64,000 nucleotides of DNA, from contig JACTVC010000036.1 in NCBI GenBank assembly GCA_018417955.1, positions 124,001 through 188,000 of the forward strand, in the 5' to 3' direction. The stretch is from Laccaria trichodermophora (taxonomy: Eukaryota; Basidiomycota; Agaricomycetes; Agaricales; Hydnangiaceae). Position 1 is the first letter of the stretch, and each line of letters opens with the position of its first letter. The translations under genes were made by a program, and so were the position numbers. The notes beneath the pieces were generated by a model. It made no database searches. It saw nothing but the letters and a program-made list of their open reading frames with translations, and was not told where the DNA came from. Of the stretch, positions 21,968 to 32,246 are shown in pieces.

Positions 21968-22052
21968 TTTGACTCCTTGTCGTTCCGTTGGAGGACGCAT
22001 ATCTTGACTCCTTGTCGATGTACGTCCTCTCCTCGTGTTTGACTCTTTGTCG
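21968..22052 (+). promoter_or_regulatory. Word triad toward gene B (3), just upstream of ATG
   Basis: Copies at 21968-21982, 22003-22017 and 22038-22052, each spaced 35 bp. The last ends 56 bp before the gene B start codon, fitting a role in transcription or in the 5' UTR. Confidence 0.72.
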
Positions 22053-22108
22053 CATGAGGTTCATATAACAATCGGGCTTATGATTCAATTCTGACTGTAT
22101 TGCTAGCC

Positions 22109-24720
22109 ATGTCCGATACAACGACTCAAGACTCGAAACCGTACTACAAGGAATACACGCGTGATTCGGACAGGGAATTCCTCGCGACGGATGCCTACTG
22201 TTGGGATGTGATAGATCGCAAGGTTCGGACGAAGGAGGTTGTGAGTGAGGCGGGGATCAACACTTTCATCGAACATCCAGACAAGCTCGACCCCGCCTCC
22301 TGGTGGGTTATCACTACTCCGAATGCGGGTTACGTCCCCACTGCTCCCATCGGCATTCGACATATTCAAGCGAGGGCAGATGGCCGCTTTGGACTAGACG
22401 ACCGGACCCTCCACCCCCAGATGTACGTCAAAGGATTCGAGTACATTTGCTGCATCCCCCAACGCGATCAGTCTCGCCACATGTTGTGGTGGACACCCTC
22501 CCTCGCTGATTGCCCTATGATTCCCAATTCGCCGTTCTCGATCTCCATTTGCGTACTCAAGCCGGAACTCCTGAACGGGTTCAAGGAGCTTCGTGACAAG
22601 TATGTTGGTCTAATCGCAAAACGAGAGGGACGCGACCGCTCCCCTCTTGCGGGTCTTTTGGTCACCACAATGTGTCAAGCCCTTGATAGGCTTCGATCGT
22701 TCGGGATGACATACAAAGAAATCCTACTCGCCGTAGCAGAATTCCAGAGAGCTGTCCTGGACATCCACGCATGGATCGGTTTCGTAGACGTCTATCAACC
22801 TCGTCTGTTTCCTGGACCCGATGGCGTGGTGAAGTACGATGCCAATCAGGATTTGATGGGTGCTTTGACGGAAAAGGTTCAGGTTGCCCAACAACTGCAG
22901 GCCATGGGGATCCCTGTATGGCTAATCCGCCCTTCGTTTCGAATCCTCCCCACCATGAATGTCAACATCCCATCTTTCCAGCAACATTGTAAGATGATCG
23001 TTCTTGACCATTTCAAGGATCGTGAGGGCAATTTAGACCCATACCCTGTTCTGGCGACTGGTCCGCCCTCGTCCGAACTTTACAGGTGGACCCAACGTAT
23101 AGGCTGCGCAATTATGGACCTTCAAAATGTCACTGCAATCGGTCGACAGGACTTTATCGAGGGGAAAGCTAGTATTGGGGGAGTTCGAGATGACTGTAAG
23201 TTTTCAGCTTGTAATGATGCAAACCAATTCACAAATCTCAATGCAGATTCTATTCCTGTCCCGTCCGCTTCTGCGTTGTCGTCCGCAGGGAAAGTTGGCC
23301 CATCTGGTTGGTGCTTTCGTATTTCTTTCTATGTAACCTTGGAGTCTAATATCCACTTTTTCTTTCAGCTTATTTGTTACCATCAAGTGTCGGACAACAA
23401 CTCTCATCATCCTCGAAAGGTGGGGCTCGCGATTCTAACCTTAGCATGGGACAACAACACTCATCATCTTCGAAAGGTGGGTCTCGCTCGCTATTCTAAC
23501 CTTAGCATGTGTAGTAATTGTGAATTCTGGCAGTTCTGCTCTCTGTGGCCTCTCACCAGCTGTCCCGACGCTCCTCGGTACCATCCAACCCACCAGTCAT
23601 GCCCAACCCAACACGCCATGGTGGTCCTGGACCTTCGAAGCGCCCCCGCATAGCTGAGGCGAACGTAGCTGATGTCACTTCTCCTTTCATGCCTGTCCCC
23701 GTTCCCACGTGGGCCAATGCTTTACGAAACTTAGATACCGATCGTCGTCGTTTGAGACGTCAGCCGGGGGATGTGGTGAACATCGGGTACAAATACCCGA
23801 AACCTGATATTTTCTTGAACTCCAAGAATCGGGCTTTGTACACCGCTACTTGGCTTGCAATCCGGGCTCATCACGCATACACACTGGCAACGGGAACCGA
23901 GCTACCGCCACCTATCACTGCCCAGCAATGGCGGAATTTCCTCATGCGAATCATACCTTTCTTGGACGCCGAAGACATCGATTATGCAGCAGATCTTGAA
24001 GATACCACCTCCGTACCGTTGCCTCCCCAGCCTGCCTCGAAAGGGAAACAGAAAAAGGTTGGTGCCTCGTCCCGAAAGAAGCATGTCAAGAAATCGAATT
24101 CGTACCTGGACGAGATCCCCTTGGCAAACACCGTGATCGATCGGGTGGTCTTTTATGATACGACCATCCAGTTGGGCACAACACAGGAGCTTGAGCAGGC
24201 GTTGACGCCAGAGGTCACTCAGGAGATTCTCTGGGAACTCTGCCACATGAGTTTTCGGTTTGAACTCTTGAGCCTGGATGCTCTCCTTGCGGACACATTG
24301 TACCATGGCCGGTGGGGTGTTACAGATGCAGAAGCGGCGAGGTCTCGCTCCGAGCAACTTCTCAGGGTTTTCCCCATGTCGGGTGATGTGCTCGGATCTT
24401 TTATGATCAACGAAATCCCCAATCGCGACTTGGGTTTGACATCATTTGATTTGGAAGAACGGAACCGTCATCTTGTGGAGCTCGGGAGATTGATGTGTCC
24501 TTGGAAGGGCTGCCCAGATTCAATCAAGGATGCTAGCCAGCTACCGATAGAGGCACATGTTCAGGCACTGGAAGAAGCGTGTACGAGCTTCTACTGCCAG
24601 TCTTTCTTCGACAACTTCGGTCGCGCTCCCATCATCCCTTGTCGCCTTCCTCCTCGTTCTCTGGCACGCCCGGAGCCGGTGACCTTTGCAGATACTGTCA
24701 TGACCGCCCAGCCCTTATAA
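22109..24720 (+). CDS. KDZ cargo gene B: hypothetical protein, 4-exon model (813 aa)
   Basis: Function not recognised. Exons 22109-23195, 23246-23305, 23369-23476 and 23534-24720 sum to 2442 nt in frame. The start M-S-D-T-T-T-Q is the first ATG after the last word triad. Exon 1 is a compact, Trp-rich globular region (residues about 1-360) containing G-I-P-V-W-L-I-R-P. A Ser-rich linker with an imperfect duplication (S-S-V-G-Q-Q-L-S-S-S-S-K-G-G, then M-G-Q-Q-H-S-S-S-S-K) follows. The C-terminal exon has an N-terminal P-S-K-R-P-R stretch, a basic K-G-K-Q-K-K...R-K-K-H-V-K-K segment and a helical region. Donor GT-TGG after exon 2 is weak. No intact known enzymatic motif, no signal peptide and no TET/JBP iron-binding pattern is visible. 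Divergent from gene A and 190 bp upstream of the transposase in the same direction. Confidence 0.65.
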
Positions 24721-24913
24721 TCTTTGGTACAATCATAGCAATTTCTCGGACTTTGTTGTCATGTCGGCCTCGTTGTTGTTCTTGCTATTACCACATGACA
24801 TGTAATATCATCTACCTCGTGTTCGCGTTTGCACCCGGTGGTTTGGGGGGTTAGTTGTGTACGTGGGTAAGACCTTCTTTCCTTTCCCCTTGCTTGTCGT
24901 GCTTGTGAACTCT

Positions 24914-27900
24914 ATGGCTTTCAACAAGAGCCGTTACTTGGGCAAGGCTGGGATTGGTATTGGGTCTCCATCATTGAAGAAGAAGTCCTCAGGTCATGCT
25001 TGGGCATCTACTAGTGAATCTAATGTGTCCCGTCGTCCTTATGGGTTGCCAGGCATTCAGATCTTACCTAGGCAAGACTTGACCACTTCTCTTGGGTCAT
25101 TTGTTCAAATTCCAATGCCCACCAGGGCTGATTTGCATGATGCTGCTGCTTCTGCTGCTGCTGCTGCTGAGGATGATTTATCTGAGTCCTCGGGTGGTGA
25201 CTCTGAGGATTCTGGTGATGTTTCTGCCAGTGATGTCCTTCACCCTTTGGTATTTCCTGCAGAGCAAGCTTCCCCAAAGAAGAAGTTAGACAAAAAGTTG
25301 GCCTTGTGGAGGAACTGGGCTCTGAAACTGATCCCAGAACTATTGGATCCTTATCTGGGCTTGTTAAGGGAGTCTGAGAATTTGAAAAACATAGATAGAA
25401 GGTTACCTCATTGTTCTTGTGATGGGACTGGGCATAAAATGAGTGTTATTGCTGTGTTTTTTGAAAGTGAGTGGCTTTTTGGTTAAGATATCTACTTGTA
25501 ATAACTGATCCCTTCATCCATCTTAGAACTTGTTTCTGTGGAAGTTTGTTCTTGCTCTGCTGTTTTTCAGCTCTTGGCCATGGGTTTGTTTCCTGCCTCA
25601 CCCCTTCGACCAACATTAGCTGTGGATTTGAATATGCTTGACTTTGTTAATGAGCTTTTTGTTCGTTCGCCTCCAAACACTACTGCATGGTGTGACTCAC
25701 TTGAGGCATTTCTGGGTTCTCGTACATATAAGCTTGAGAGTAGAGATGCCATAAGACGTCGCTTTGGAAATGCACTACAGTGGTATGGCAATCTCATTGC
25801 CCAGAAAGAACTTTTGATATCTGGGGTTATAAATGAGGGTCGCCTAAAATACCTTGCAGAGGCTGGGTCTTCACTTGAATCAGATGACATAGATAGGGGA
25901 GACCAAAACTATGAACCTCCCCCTTCTTCTAGTCCTACTTCAGTGGCAGATGATGCTAGTGATGATTCTCATGAGAGTCAGAATACTACAAACACTGATT
26001 CTGATCTTCCTCGTCCAAGTGAATACTTGCGGAAGCGATGTCCTCTCTGTTTTGGTGGGGATAATCCACATGACCCAAGTTTTATGTAAGTTGTTTTGAA
26101 ATTGGTCAAAAATATGTTCTGATGACTGGTACATTTCAAGGGTGGATGTCATTGTATGCATTGATGCTTGTTTTACTCACAAGAGAAGAAACCCTGCAAA
26201 AGGTGGGGCAAAGGGACCTGAAAATCTGCATCCTGATACAGTATTTGTGCCTGAGAAATATGTAATGGAGATGAAGGCTTTAGTTGAGACAGTTCGACCA
26301 GAGAAGTCAAAAGGAAAAGAAAAAGCTAATGTACCATCTGATGAACAACCTGTTGAAGACTCATATGAACCTGGCATGAAGGTCCCTGTCTCAGCTTTGG
26401 AGGGATGTCTGGCCTCCTTTATTGCAGCAGATGAGAGAAGAACTAAAGCCAGCACGCAGTTCTTTGCAGATACAGGTCTTATGGCCATGCTGTGTCGTCA
26501 TGACCATGTTCTCTGGCTAGTAAACATGACTACTGCTGGAGAACGCCAATACTATGCTCTGGTATTGATAAAAATGCTATTTATGAATTTGCCTTTATCA
26601 ATGACAGTTGGAATTTTGTATGACATTGGATGCCAGTTGGAGAGAAGTTGCCAAATCTGGGGGTTTCTGGAAGAATTCATGGCAAGAATCCTTTTTGCAC
26701 TTGCAGTTTTTCATGCATATGGTCACCAGTGGCCCTGCCAGCTTGTTTATCACCCTCGTAAATGTGAAGGGTTTGGCCTCTCTGATGGTGAGGGTTGTGA
26801 ACGTTTCTGGAGTGCTATCAAGTTATTAATCCCTTCAATGCGTGTGGCAGGGGTAAGTGTCCATCTCATATATATGTGAAGATAATCTGATAATTGAGCC
26901 AAATAGTTCTATCATCGGCTGTTTACTATTGATACTCAGGTCAAGCATCTGGATAAAAAGTCTTTCAATATGATGGGAAAATGGCTTCAATGCAAATGGT
27001 TGACTTGCTTGGAAAGAAAAATTGAGGCTGAGGAAATTCTCAATGAACTGGGGTTTGAAATATCTTTGCTTCAAAATGAATGGAAGCAGCAAGTGGCTGC
27101 ACAGACCAAGCCCTTGGCACGACAATCAAAGAATATTGCAAATATTGCAATTAAGGAAATTTTGGCATTATATACTGCAAAGAAAAGTTTTGTAATGGAG
27201 TTGGGAGGGCTTGATGACCAGCTAATTTCAGGGGTCTATGGGGATGATATGTCAGTGGAGGATGTTTTGGCTGCACGTAAAGCAATCATGAAAAAGCAAG
27301 GTGTGATTGATGCAAATATAAAGACAAAGAAGAAAAGGCTGGGGGTGAAAGATAAGGAAGATTTGAAAAAGTTGATGGGCAATAAGTTTCTTCAGTTGAA
27401 ACTTAATGCCAGGGCTCTTAAGCAAAGACTCAGAGATCGTTTAAGAAATCGTAAATTTGAATTGGAAAGGTTAGAGAGAGCATATCGACAAACAACTTCC
27501 AATGGTAAGGAGTTTTCTGACACAGACCACTTGCTCTTTATTGACTTCTATTTTAATAGAGACTAAATTACATTCACATGTCCAGAAACAAGTCAATAGG
27601 CAGCAACCAACAATTGCCAGATTGGCAAAGAAGTACAATGACATGTGCTATGATATGACAAAGCAAATCCAGGAGGGAAAGGCCCCTGCTAATTCTATAG
27701 CTCCTGTGCCAATCAATCGAGAGCATTTATTTGCTCTGGATGTGGATGATGACATTTGGCAGGATGTTGGATTAGATGAGAATGAAAGTGAGGTTATACC
27801 TGGCTGGCTTGGGAATGAGAAGATTCGTGAAGGAATCAAAGCAATGCTGACAACCAAGAGATGTGCAGAAGAGATGGCTAGAATCAAACAAGAGCGAACA

Positions 27901-28440
27901 GCCCTGCAGGAGTGGTCAAGGGAAGAGTGGGAAGCTATCAATATGGCCATTCTTATGTGTGGTAAGCTTGTTTTTATTGCTATTTGGGTGTATCTAACTG
28001 TACTGTTCTTTATTACAGAGGATGAAGATATTGAGCATCAGTTGGTTATGAGACAGTCAAGACATCTGAGTTTGTGTGCACAGTGGAGGGAACAGGTGTC
28101 TCTGATTCCTGGCACATATCCAATGCTGAAAGGATGGGGACCTAATGTCAAAGATCTGGAGACTGCATTGAAGGATTTGTCCCAAGAATATGTTGATGAA
28201 GAGGGAAGTGATGATGAACAATTGAATTGCACATATAATGTTGAAGAAGCAGACAACAACAATGTTATTGAAGAGACAGAATCCATGGCAGTATCAGATG
28301 CATTTAGGGTATCAGATAATGGGCTGGCCTTTGGGAGATGGGAGAGTGAGGATTTGTGGGAGGATCTGGAAGATGAAGATGAAGATATCTTGGATGTTGG
28401 AACATCTCGAAAGAGGTCAAGGCAGAAGTATTATAGGTAG
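24914..28440 (+). CDS. KDZ-family transposase (Kyakuja-Dileera-Zisupton), 6 exons, 1070 aa
   Basis: DDE-type transposase expected to cut and join the 10822-30104 element. Exons 24914-25466, 25527-26085, 26141-26852, 26940-27504, 27560-27961, 28019-28440; all introns GT-AG, total 3213 nt, in frame. An Ala/Ser/acidic N-terminus is followed by a cysteine-cluster domain typical of KDZ proteins (P-H-C-S-C ... V-C-S-C ... L-F-P-A-S-P), then C-P-L-C-F-G. The catalytic core shows I-D-A-C-F-T (first Asp, about residue 377), Y-D-I-G-C-Q (about 531) and G-L-S-D-G-E-G-C-E-R-F-W-S (Glu, about 588). A Lys/Glu-rich coiled-coil-like region and a very acidic tail follow. No disabling mutation seen, so the copy may be active. 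More AT-rich than genes A and B. Confidence 0.9.
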
Positions 28441-28656
28441 ATTTGGTGGGAAATAAGTTGGAATGAAGTTTTCATGGGATGGTGCAATTTGTAGCTTGGT
28501 GATGTTTGTAAATATCAATAACATTCAATTAGCTGCCTGGTAGGAAATGATAAGTACAGTTGGTAGTTAGTTCATAGAATTGTAGAATGGTACAATTATG
28601 AATGGATATACTAGTTGGCAGGAAGGTTTAAGTTAGAGATAGTTCTGGTATGAGAG
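28441..28656. other. 3' flank of KDZ transposase
   Basis: AT-rich non-coding sequence between the transposase stop and the right palindrome array; presumably 3' UTR and terminator. No distinct signal identified. Confidence 0.3.
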
Positions 28657-29186
28657 TGCAATACCATGGTATGAGATTGCAATACCATGGTATGGTATGA
28701 GATTGCAATACCATGGTATGGTATGAGATTGCAATACCATGGTATGGTATGAGATTGCAATACCATGGTATGGTATGAGATTGCAATACCATGGTATGGT
28801 ATGAGATTGCAATACCATGGTATGGTATGAGATTGCAATACCATGGTATGGTATGAGATTGCAATACCATGGTATGGTATGAGATTGCAATACCATGGTA
28901 TGGTATGAGATTGCAATACCATGGTATGGTATGAGATTGCAATACCATGGTATGGTATGAGATTGCAATACCATGGTATGGTATGAGATTGCAATACCAT
29001 GGTATGGTATGAGATTGCAATACCATGGTATGGTATGAGATTGCAATACCATGGTATGGTATGAGATTTCAATACCATGGTATGGTATGAGATTGCAATA
29101 CCATGGTATGGTATGAGATTTCAATACCATGGTATGGTATGAGATTGCAATACCATGGTATGGTATGAGAGTGCAATACCATGGTA
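28657..29186 (-). repeat. 26-bp palindrome array, right (KDZ subterminal)
   Basis: About 20 nearly perfect tandem 26-bp units, ATACCATGGTATGGTAT plus spacer GAGATTGCA. Read on the minus strand the units resemble the left array (CATACCATACCATGGTAT), so the arrays are mirror images. The array is open in three minus frames, which makes spurious ORFs of up to 204 codons. Confidence 0.85.
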
Positions 29187-29756
29187 TAATATTTTGATAG
29201 TAAAGACTCTCAGGACAACAATACATGATTTCATCTTCATTTGACAAGACTTTGGATTGGATAGATTCACTCAGCTTTAATGGACTGAACCAAATATGTT
29301 GTCAAAGAAGACTTTGGCCAAAGACTCAGGACAACAATATTTGATTCCATCATATGTAGTTTTGAAGAAAATTGAGATTATATGGTGGTGTTGTTGGCCA
29401 TACTATATGTGTATGCTATCTAAGTGGGCAGGACTGTCTGATTGGCCCTACTGGGCAAAATACATTTAACCTATAATTGAAAGCATTCATGTTAATGGCT
29501 TTTTAGGAATGGAAAAACTTGGAAGAAAACTGATTTGAACTGATTTTCAAAAGGTTGGAGTGGACTATCTGGCCTCCACTTGTAGTTGTAATTCTTAGCA
29601 AAAACCTGAAGAACCTTTCCACTTTTCTTGGCTTCTCAAAGACCACTTCATCACAATGGGGCTTTGGATGCATGGGAAAAGCTGGGGTAAAGCCCATTTG
29701 AACTGATTTTCACTGGATGGTTTGTACTATCTGGCCTCAATTTCTACCTTAATATC
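29187..29756. other. Right non-coding subterminal region of KDZ element
   Basis: AT-rich, no ORF. A short direct duplication (AAAGACTC...AGGACAACAATA at 29200-29225 and 29320-29340) is visible. From about 29600 it is the decayed inner part of the terminal repeat. Confidence 0.45.
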
Positions 29757-30104
29757 TCAGGAAAATCCTGGAGAACCACCCCACAAAAAATGCCACCCAA
29801 TGGACCAGTATTGCAGCCTGCAGAAATAATTTATATATTTTGGAAAAGGACCCCAGACACCCTGTGACAGCTTTGGTATGATGGTATGGTATGGTATGAG
29901 ATCATTTGGTATGGTATGAGATGACATGGTATGGTATGGTAACATGGTATTGGTATGAGTGGGATTTGGTATGGCTTTTCCATACCATGGTACCATGGTA
30001 TTGGTATGTGCTCATATACCACCCTTGGAATGGGTACCATGGAGGTCCCCTAAATCAAAGAATTCATATACCTCACAGGTACCCTAAAATGGGTGACTGA
30101 AGTG
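29757..30104 (-). repeat. KDZ right terminal inverted repeat
   Basis: Reverse complement of 10822-11169 with no difference seen. Ends GGGTGACTGAAGTG, followed by the duplicated target GAAAGTG. Confidence 0.9.
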
Positions 30105-30111
30105 GAAAGTG
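30105..30111. repeat. KDZ target-site duplication, right copy (GAAAGTG)
   Basis: Direct repeat of 10815-10821, immediately after the KDZ terminus. Confidence 0.88.
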
Positions 30112-31916
30112 AACATGAGGAGGAGGAGGAACCCCGCAAGAAACGTGCTCGCAAACCCAGCCAGCGGGTACTTGACATCCTTGCTGGGCGCGCTGTGAAC
30201 TCCTCTCGCCCATCTGACCCCCTTGTCGCACCTGGTGTTCAAGTGCCGACTGTTGTTGTTGAGGAAACCCCTGACATGTTGACAGCCGCCGATCTTGATG
30301 AGTATGTTATGGTGACTGAAATGAGTGAGGCTGAGGGATTGGAACCCCGCAGCCTTGCAGAAGCGAAACGCAGTCCGGATTGGTTGTTCTGGGAGAAGGC
30401 GATTCGCAAGGAGTTGCAGACGCTCGAGGAGGCTGGTACTTGGGAGCTCGTGGACCTTCCTGCTGGTGCAAACCTAGTTGGGTCGAAATGGGTGTTTCGC
30501 GTGAAAAAGGATGCTGGTGGGCACATCGTACGCTTCAAAGCGCGTTTGGTTGCCCAGGGTTTCTCGCAAGTGCCGGGTGTCGATTATTTCGACACGTTTG
30601 CGCCAGTTGCGAAACTCGCGTCAATCCGGACTGTACTCGCAATGGCTGCCAAGCTGGATTTCGAACTTCATCAGATCGATATCAAGAGCGCGTACTTGAA
30701 TGGTGAACTTACCGAGAATGAAACCATCTACATGAGACAGCCCCCTGGATACCCTGCACCCAACTCCTCCGGGAAGGTGTGCCATCTCTTGAAGACATTG
30801 TACAGCTTGAAGCAGTCGGGTCGTCGTTGGTACCAGAAGCTCATGGAGATTCTGGTGAAGCGTTTGGCGTTTGTCAGAAGCGACGTTGATCAGGCTGTGT
30901 TCTATCGTCACAGTGGTCACGATGGTCACGCTACCATAATCGTTGTCGTTCATGTCGATGACTGCACCATCGCTGCGTCCACGCTTACCCTCATCGTTGC
31001 CTTCAAGCGTCAGATCGCCGAATATGTGGAGATAACCGACCTTGGGGAGCTTCACTGGCTCCTTGGCATCGAGATCAAACGCGACCGCGAACGCCGGACC
31101 ATCCACCTGTCCCAACGCTCCTACATCGACTCAATCATCGCTCGATACAACTTCCAGGATTTGAAGCCGGTATCGATGCCCATGGAGACCAGCACACGTC
31201 TTTCCACCTCACAAGCTCCAGCCACCACGCTCGAAATCGCCAAGATGCGCGACGTGCCTTATTTGGAAGCAGTCGGCTCCCTCATGTACGCCTCTCTTGG
31301 TACTCGTCCTGATATCTCGTTTGCTGTTCAAACAGTTTCTCGGTTCTCGAAGAATCCCGGTCTCGCACATTGGGACGCCGTCAAGCGAATTTTTCGCTAT
31401 TTGAAGGGGATGGCGGATTTGTGGTTGTCATATGGCGCGGCTAAGGAGAATTTAGTCGGGTATGCGGATGCGGATGGGAGTATGGCAGAGGATAGGCACG
31501 CTATCTCTGGGTATGCATTCATGCTTCATGGGGGAGCTGTTTCTTGGAGTGCTAAACGGCAGGAGATCGTTTCCCTCTCCACCACGGAGAGCGAATACGT
31601 TGCCATCACCCACGCTGCAAAGGAGGGCCTCTGGATTCGGTCCCTCCTCTCACAACTATTCCCCAGCAAACTCGACCCCACAACTCTGTTTTCCGACAAT
31701 CAATCCGCTGTCGCGCTCGCCAAAGACCACCAGTATCACGCTCGCACCAAACATATCGACATCCGATTTCATTTTATTCAATACGTCATCGAAAACGGTT
31801 CTATTCGACTTATCTACTGTCCTACAGACGACATGGTCGCCGACACGCTCACCAAAGCCCTTCCGTCTGTGAAAGTCAAACATTTTGCGTCTCAGCTCGG
31901 ACTTTCCGTCCCTTGA
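30105..31916 (+). pseudogene. Ty1/copia polyprotein, 3' part: reverse transcriptase and RNase H
   Basis: Second half of the copia polyprotein interrupted by KDZ. It opens with the right target-site copy, an acidic/basic linker, then W-E-L-V and the RVT_2-type reverse transcriptase (S-K-W-V-F-R-V-K, F-A-P-V-A-K, I-D-I-K-S-A-Y-L-N-G, catalytic H-V-D-D near 30955), and RNase H with D-A-D-G-S, S-T-T-E-S-E-Y and D-N-Q-S-A. It ends at 31916, 7 nt before the LTR. No internal stop or frameshift, so the KDZ insertion and the missing gag are the only defects seen. The GTG at 30093 is inside the KDZ terminus and is not a real start. Confidence 0.93.
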
Positions 31917-31923
31917 GGGGGAG
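31914..31923 (+). promoter_or_regulatory. Copia polypurine tract
   Basis: TGAGGGGGAG directly before the 3' LTR start, as expected for plus-strand priming. It overlaps the stop codon of the polyprotein. Confidence 0.7.
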
Positions 31924-32246
31924 TGTTGGAATAATCAAGGTGACGACGTCCTCGCCGTCTCCATATCCTCGGATAAATTCCTTTGCTTACATTCTTTTCC
32001 CCTTACTCACATGTTCCTCTGTATTTCATATTCTGTATTACTCGTGATACGTTCCTTGCACGCGTCCAAATCTACTGTGTGCCTTTTTATTTCTCCATAG
32101 CAGTTAAATACTCTAGTCTACGTACTTACACCTCAGTTGTTTGGCTTACCTGTGCAAACACTGAGGTGAATATCTTTTACTTACTTTCTATTCACTTTAC
32201 TGATTCACCTGTAGTCTACGTTATCTTCGTATAGGTGAATCCAACA
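31924..32246 (+). repeat. Copia 3' LTR (probable)
   Basis: Begins TGTTGGA and ends TCCAACA (inverted heptamers), 323 bp. A partial copy of its 3' part (TTTGGCTTACCTG...TCTACGTTATCTTCG) recurs just downstream to about 32300, so the true end could be later. The 5' LTR is not in the window. Confidence 0.6.

Larger units (their letters stand above)
18567..22108. promoter_or_regulatory. Divergent intergenic region of the KDZ cargo genes
   Basis: A 3.5-kb stretch between the start of gene A (minus) and gene B (plus). It has no long ORF I trust, but holds five triads of a 15-bp word. Left of about 20200 all copies read toward gene A; right of it all read toward gene B. A block around the first minus triad (19700-19800) is duplicated around the second (19960-20065). 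Possible GTGAGT/GTAAGT donors occur next to some triads, so untranslated leader exons are possible. Confidence 0.6.
10822..30104 (+). mobile_element. KDZ-superfamily DNA transposon, 19.3 kb, with two-gene cargo
   Basis: A complete element between exact 7-bp duplications. Order: left terminal inverted repeat (10822-11169), AT-rich non-coding stretch, 26-bp palindrome array, gene A (minus), divergent intergenic region with 15-bp word clusters, gene B (plus), KDZ transposase (plus), a second 26-bp array in opposite orientation, right terminal inverted repeat (29757-30104). The first and last 348 bp look identical, indicating recent activity or conversion. Iyer and colleagues (2014) described KDZ transposons as expanded in basidiomycetes, often linked to TET/JBP genes; no TET/JBP domain was recognised here. 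Confidence 0.9.

Noticed and set aside
13207..24720. TET/JBP dioxygenase as KDZ cargo
   Set aside because: Looked for an H-x-D ... H ... R iron/2-oxoglutarate pattern with suitable context in genes A and B; none was convincing.
28657..29186. CRISPR array
   Set aside because: Regular 26-bp periodicity, but spacers are identical and the core is a palindrome; fungal context with no cas genes.
28611..29247. Long minus-strand frames (up to 204 codons) with H-T-M-V-L-Q-S-type repeats
   Set aside because: They translate the 26-bp palindrome array; open in three frames, a sign of repeat geometry rather than coding.
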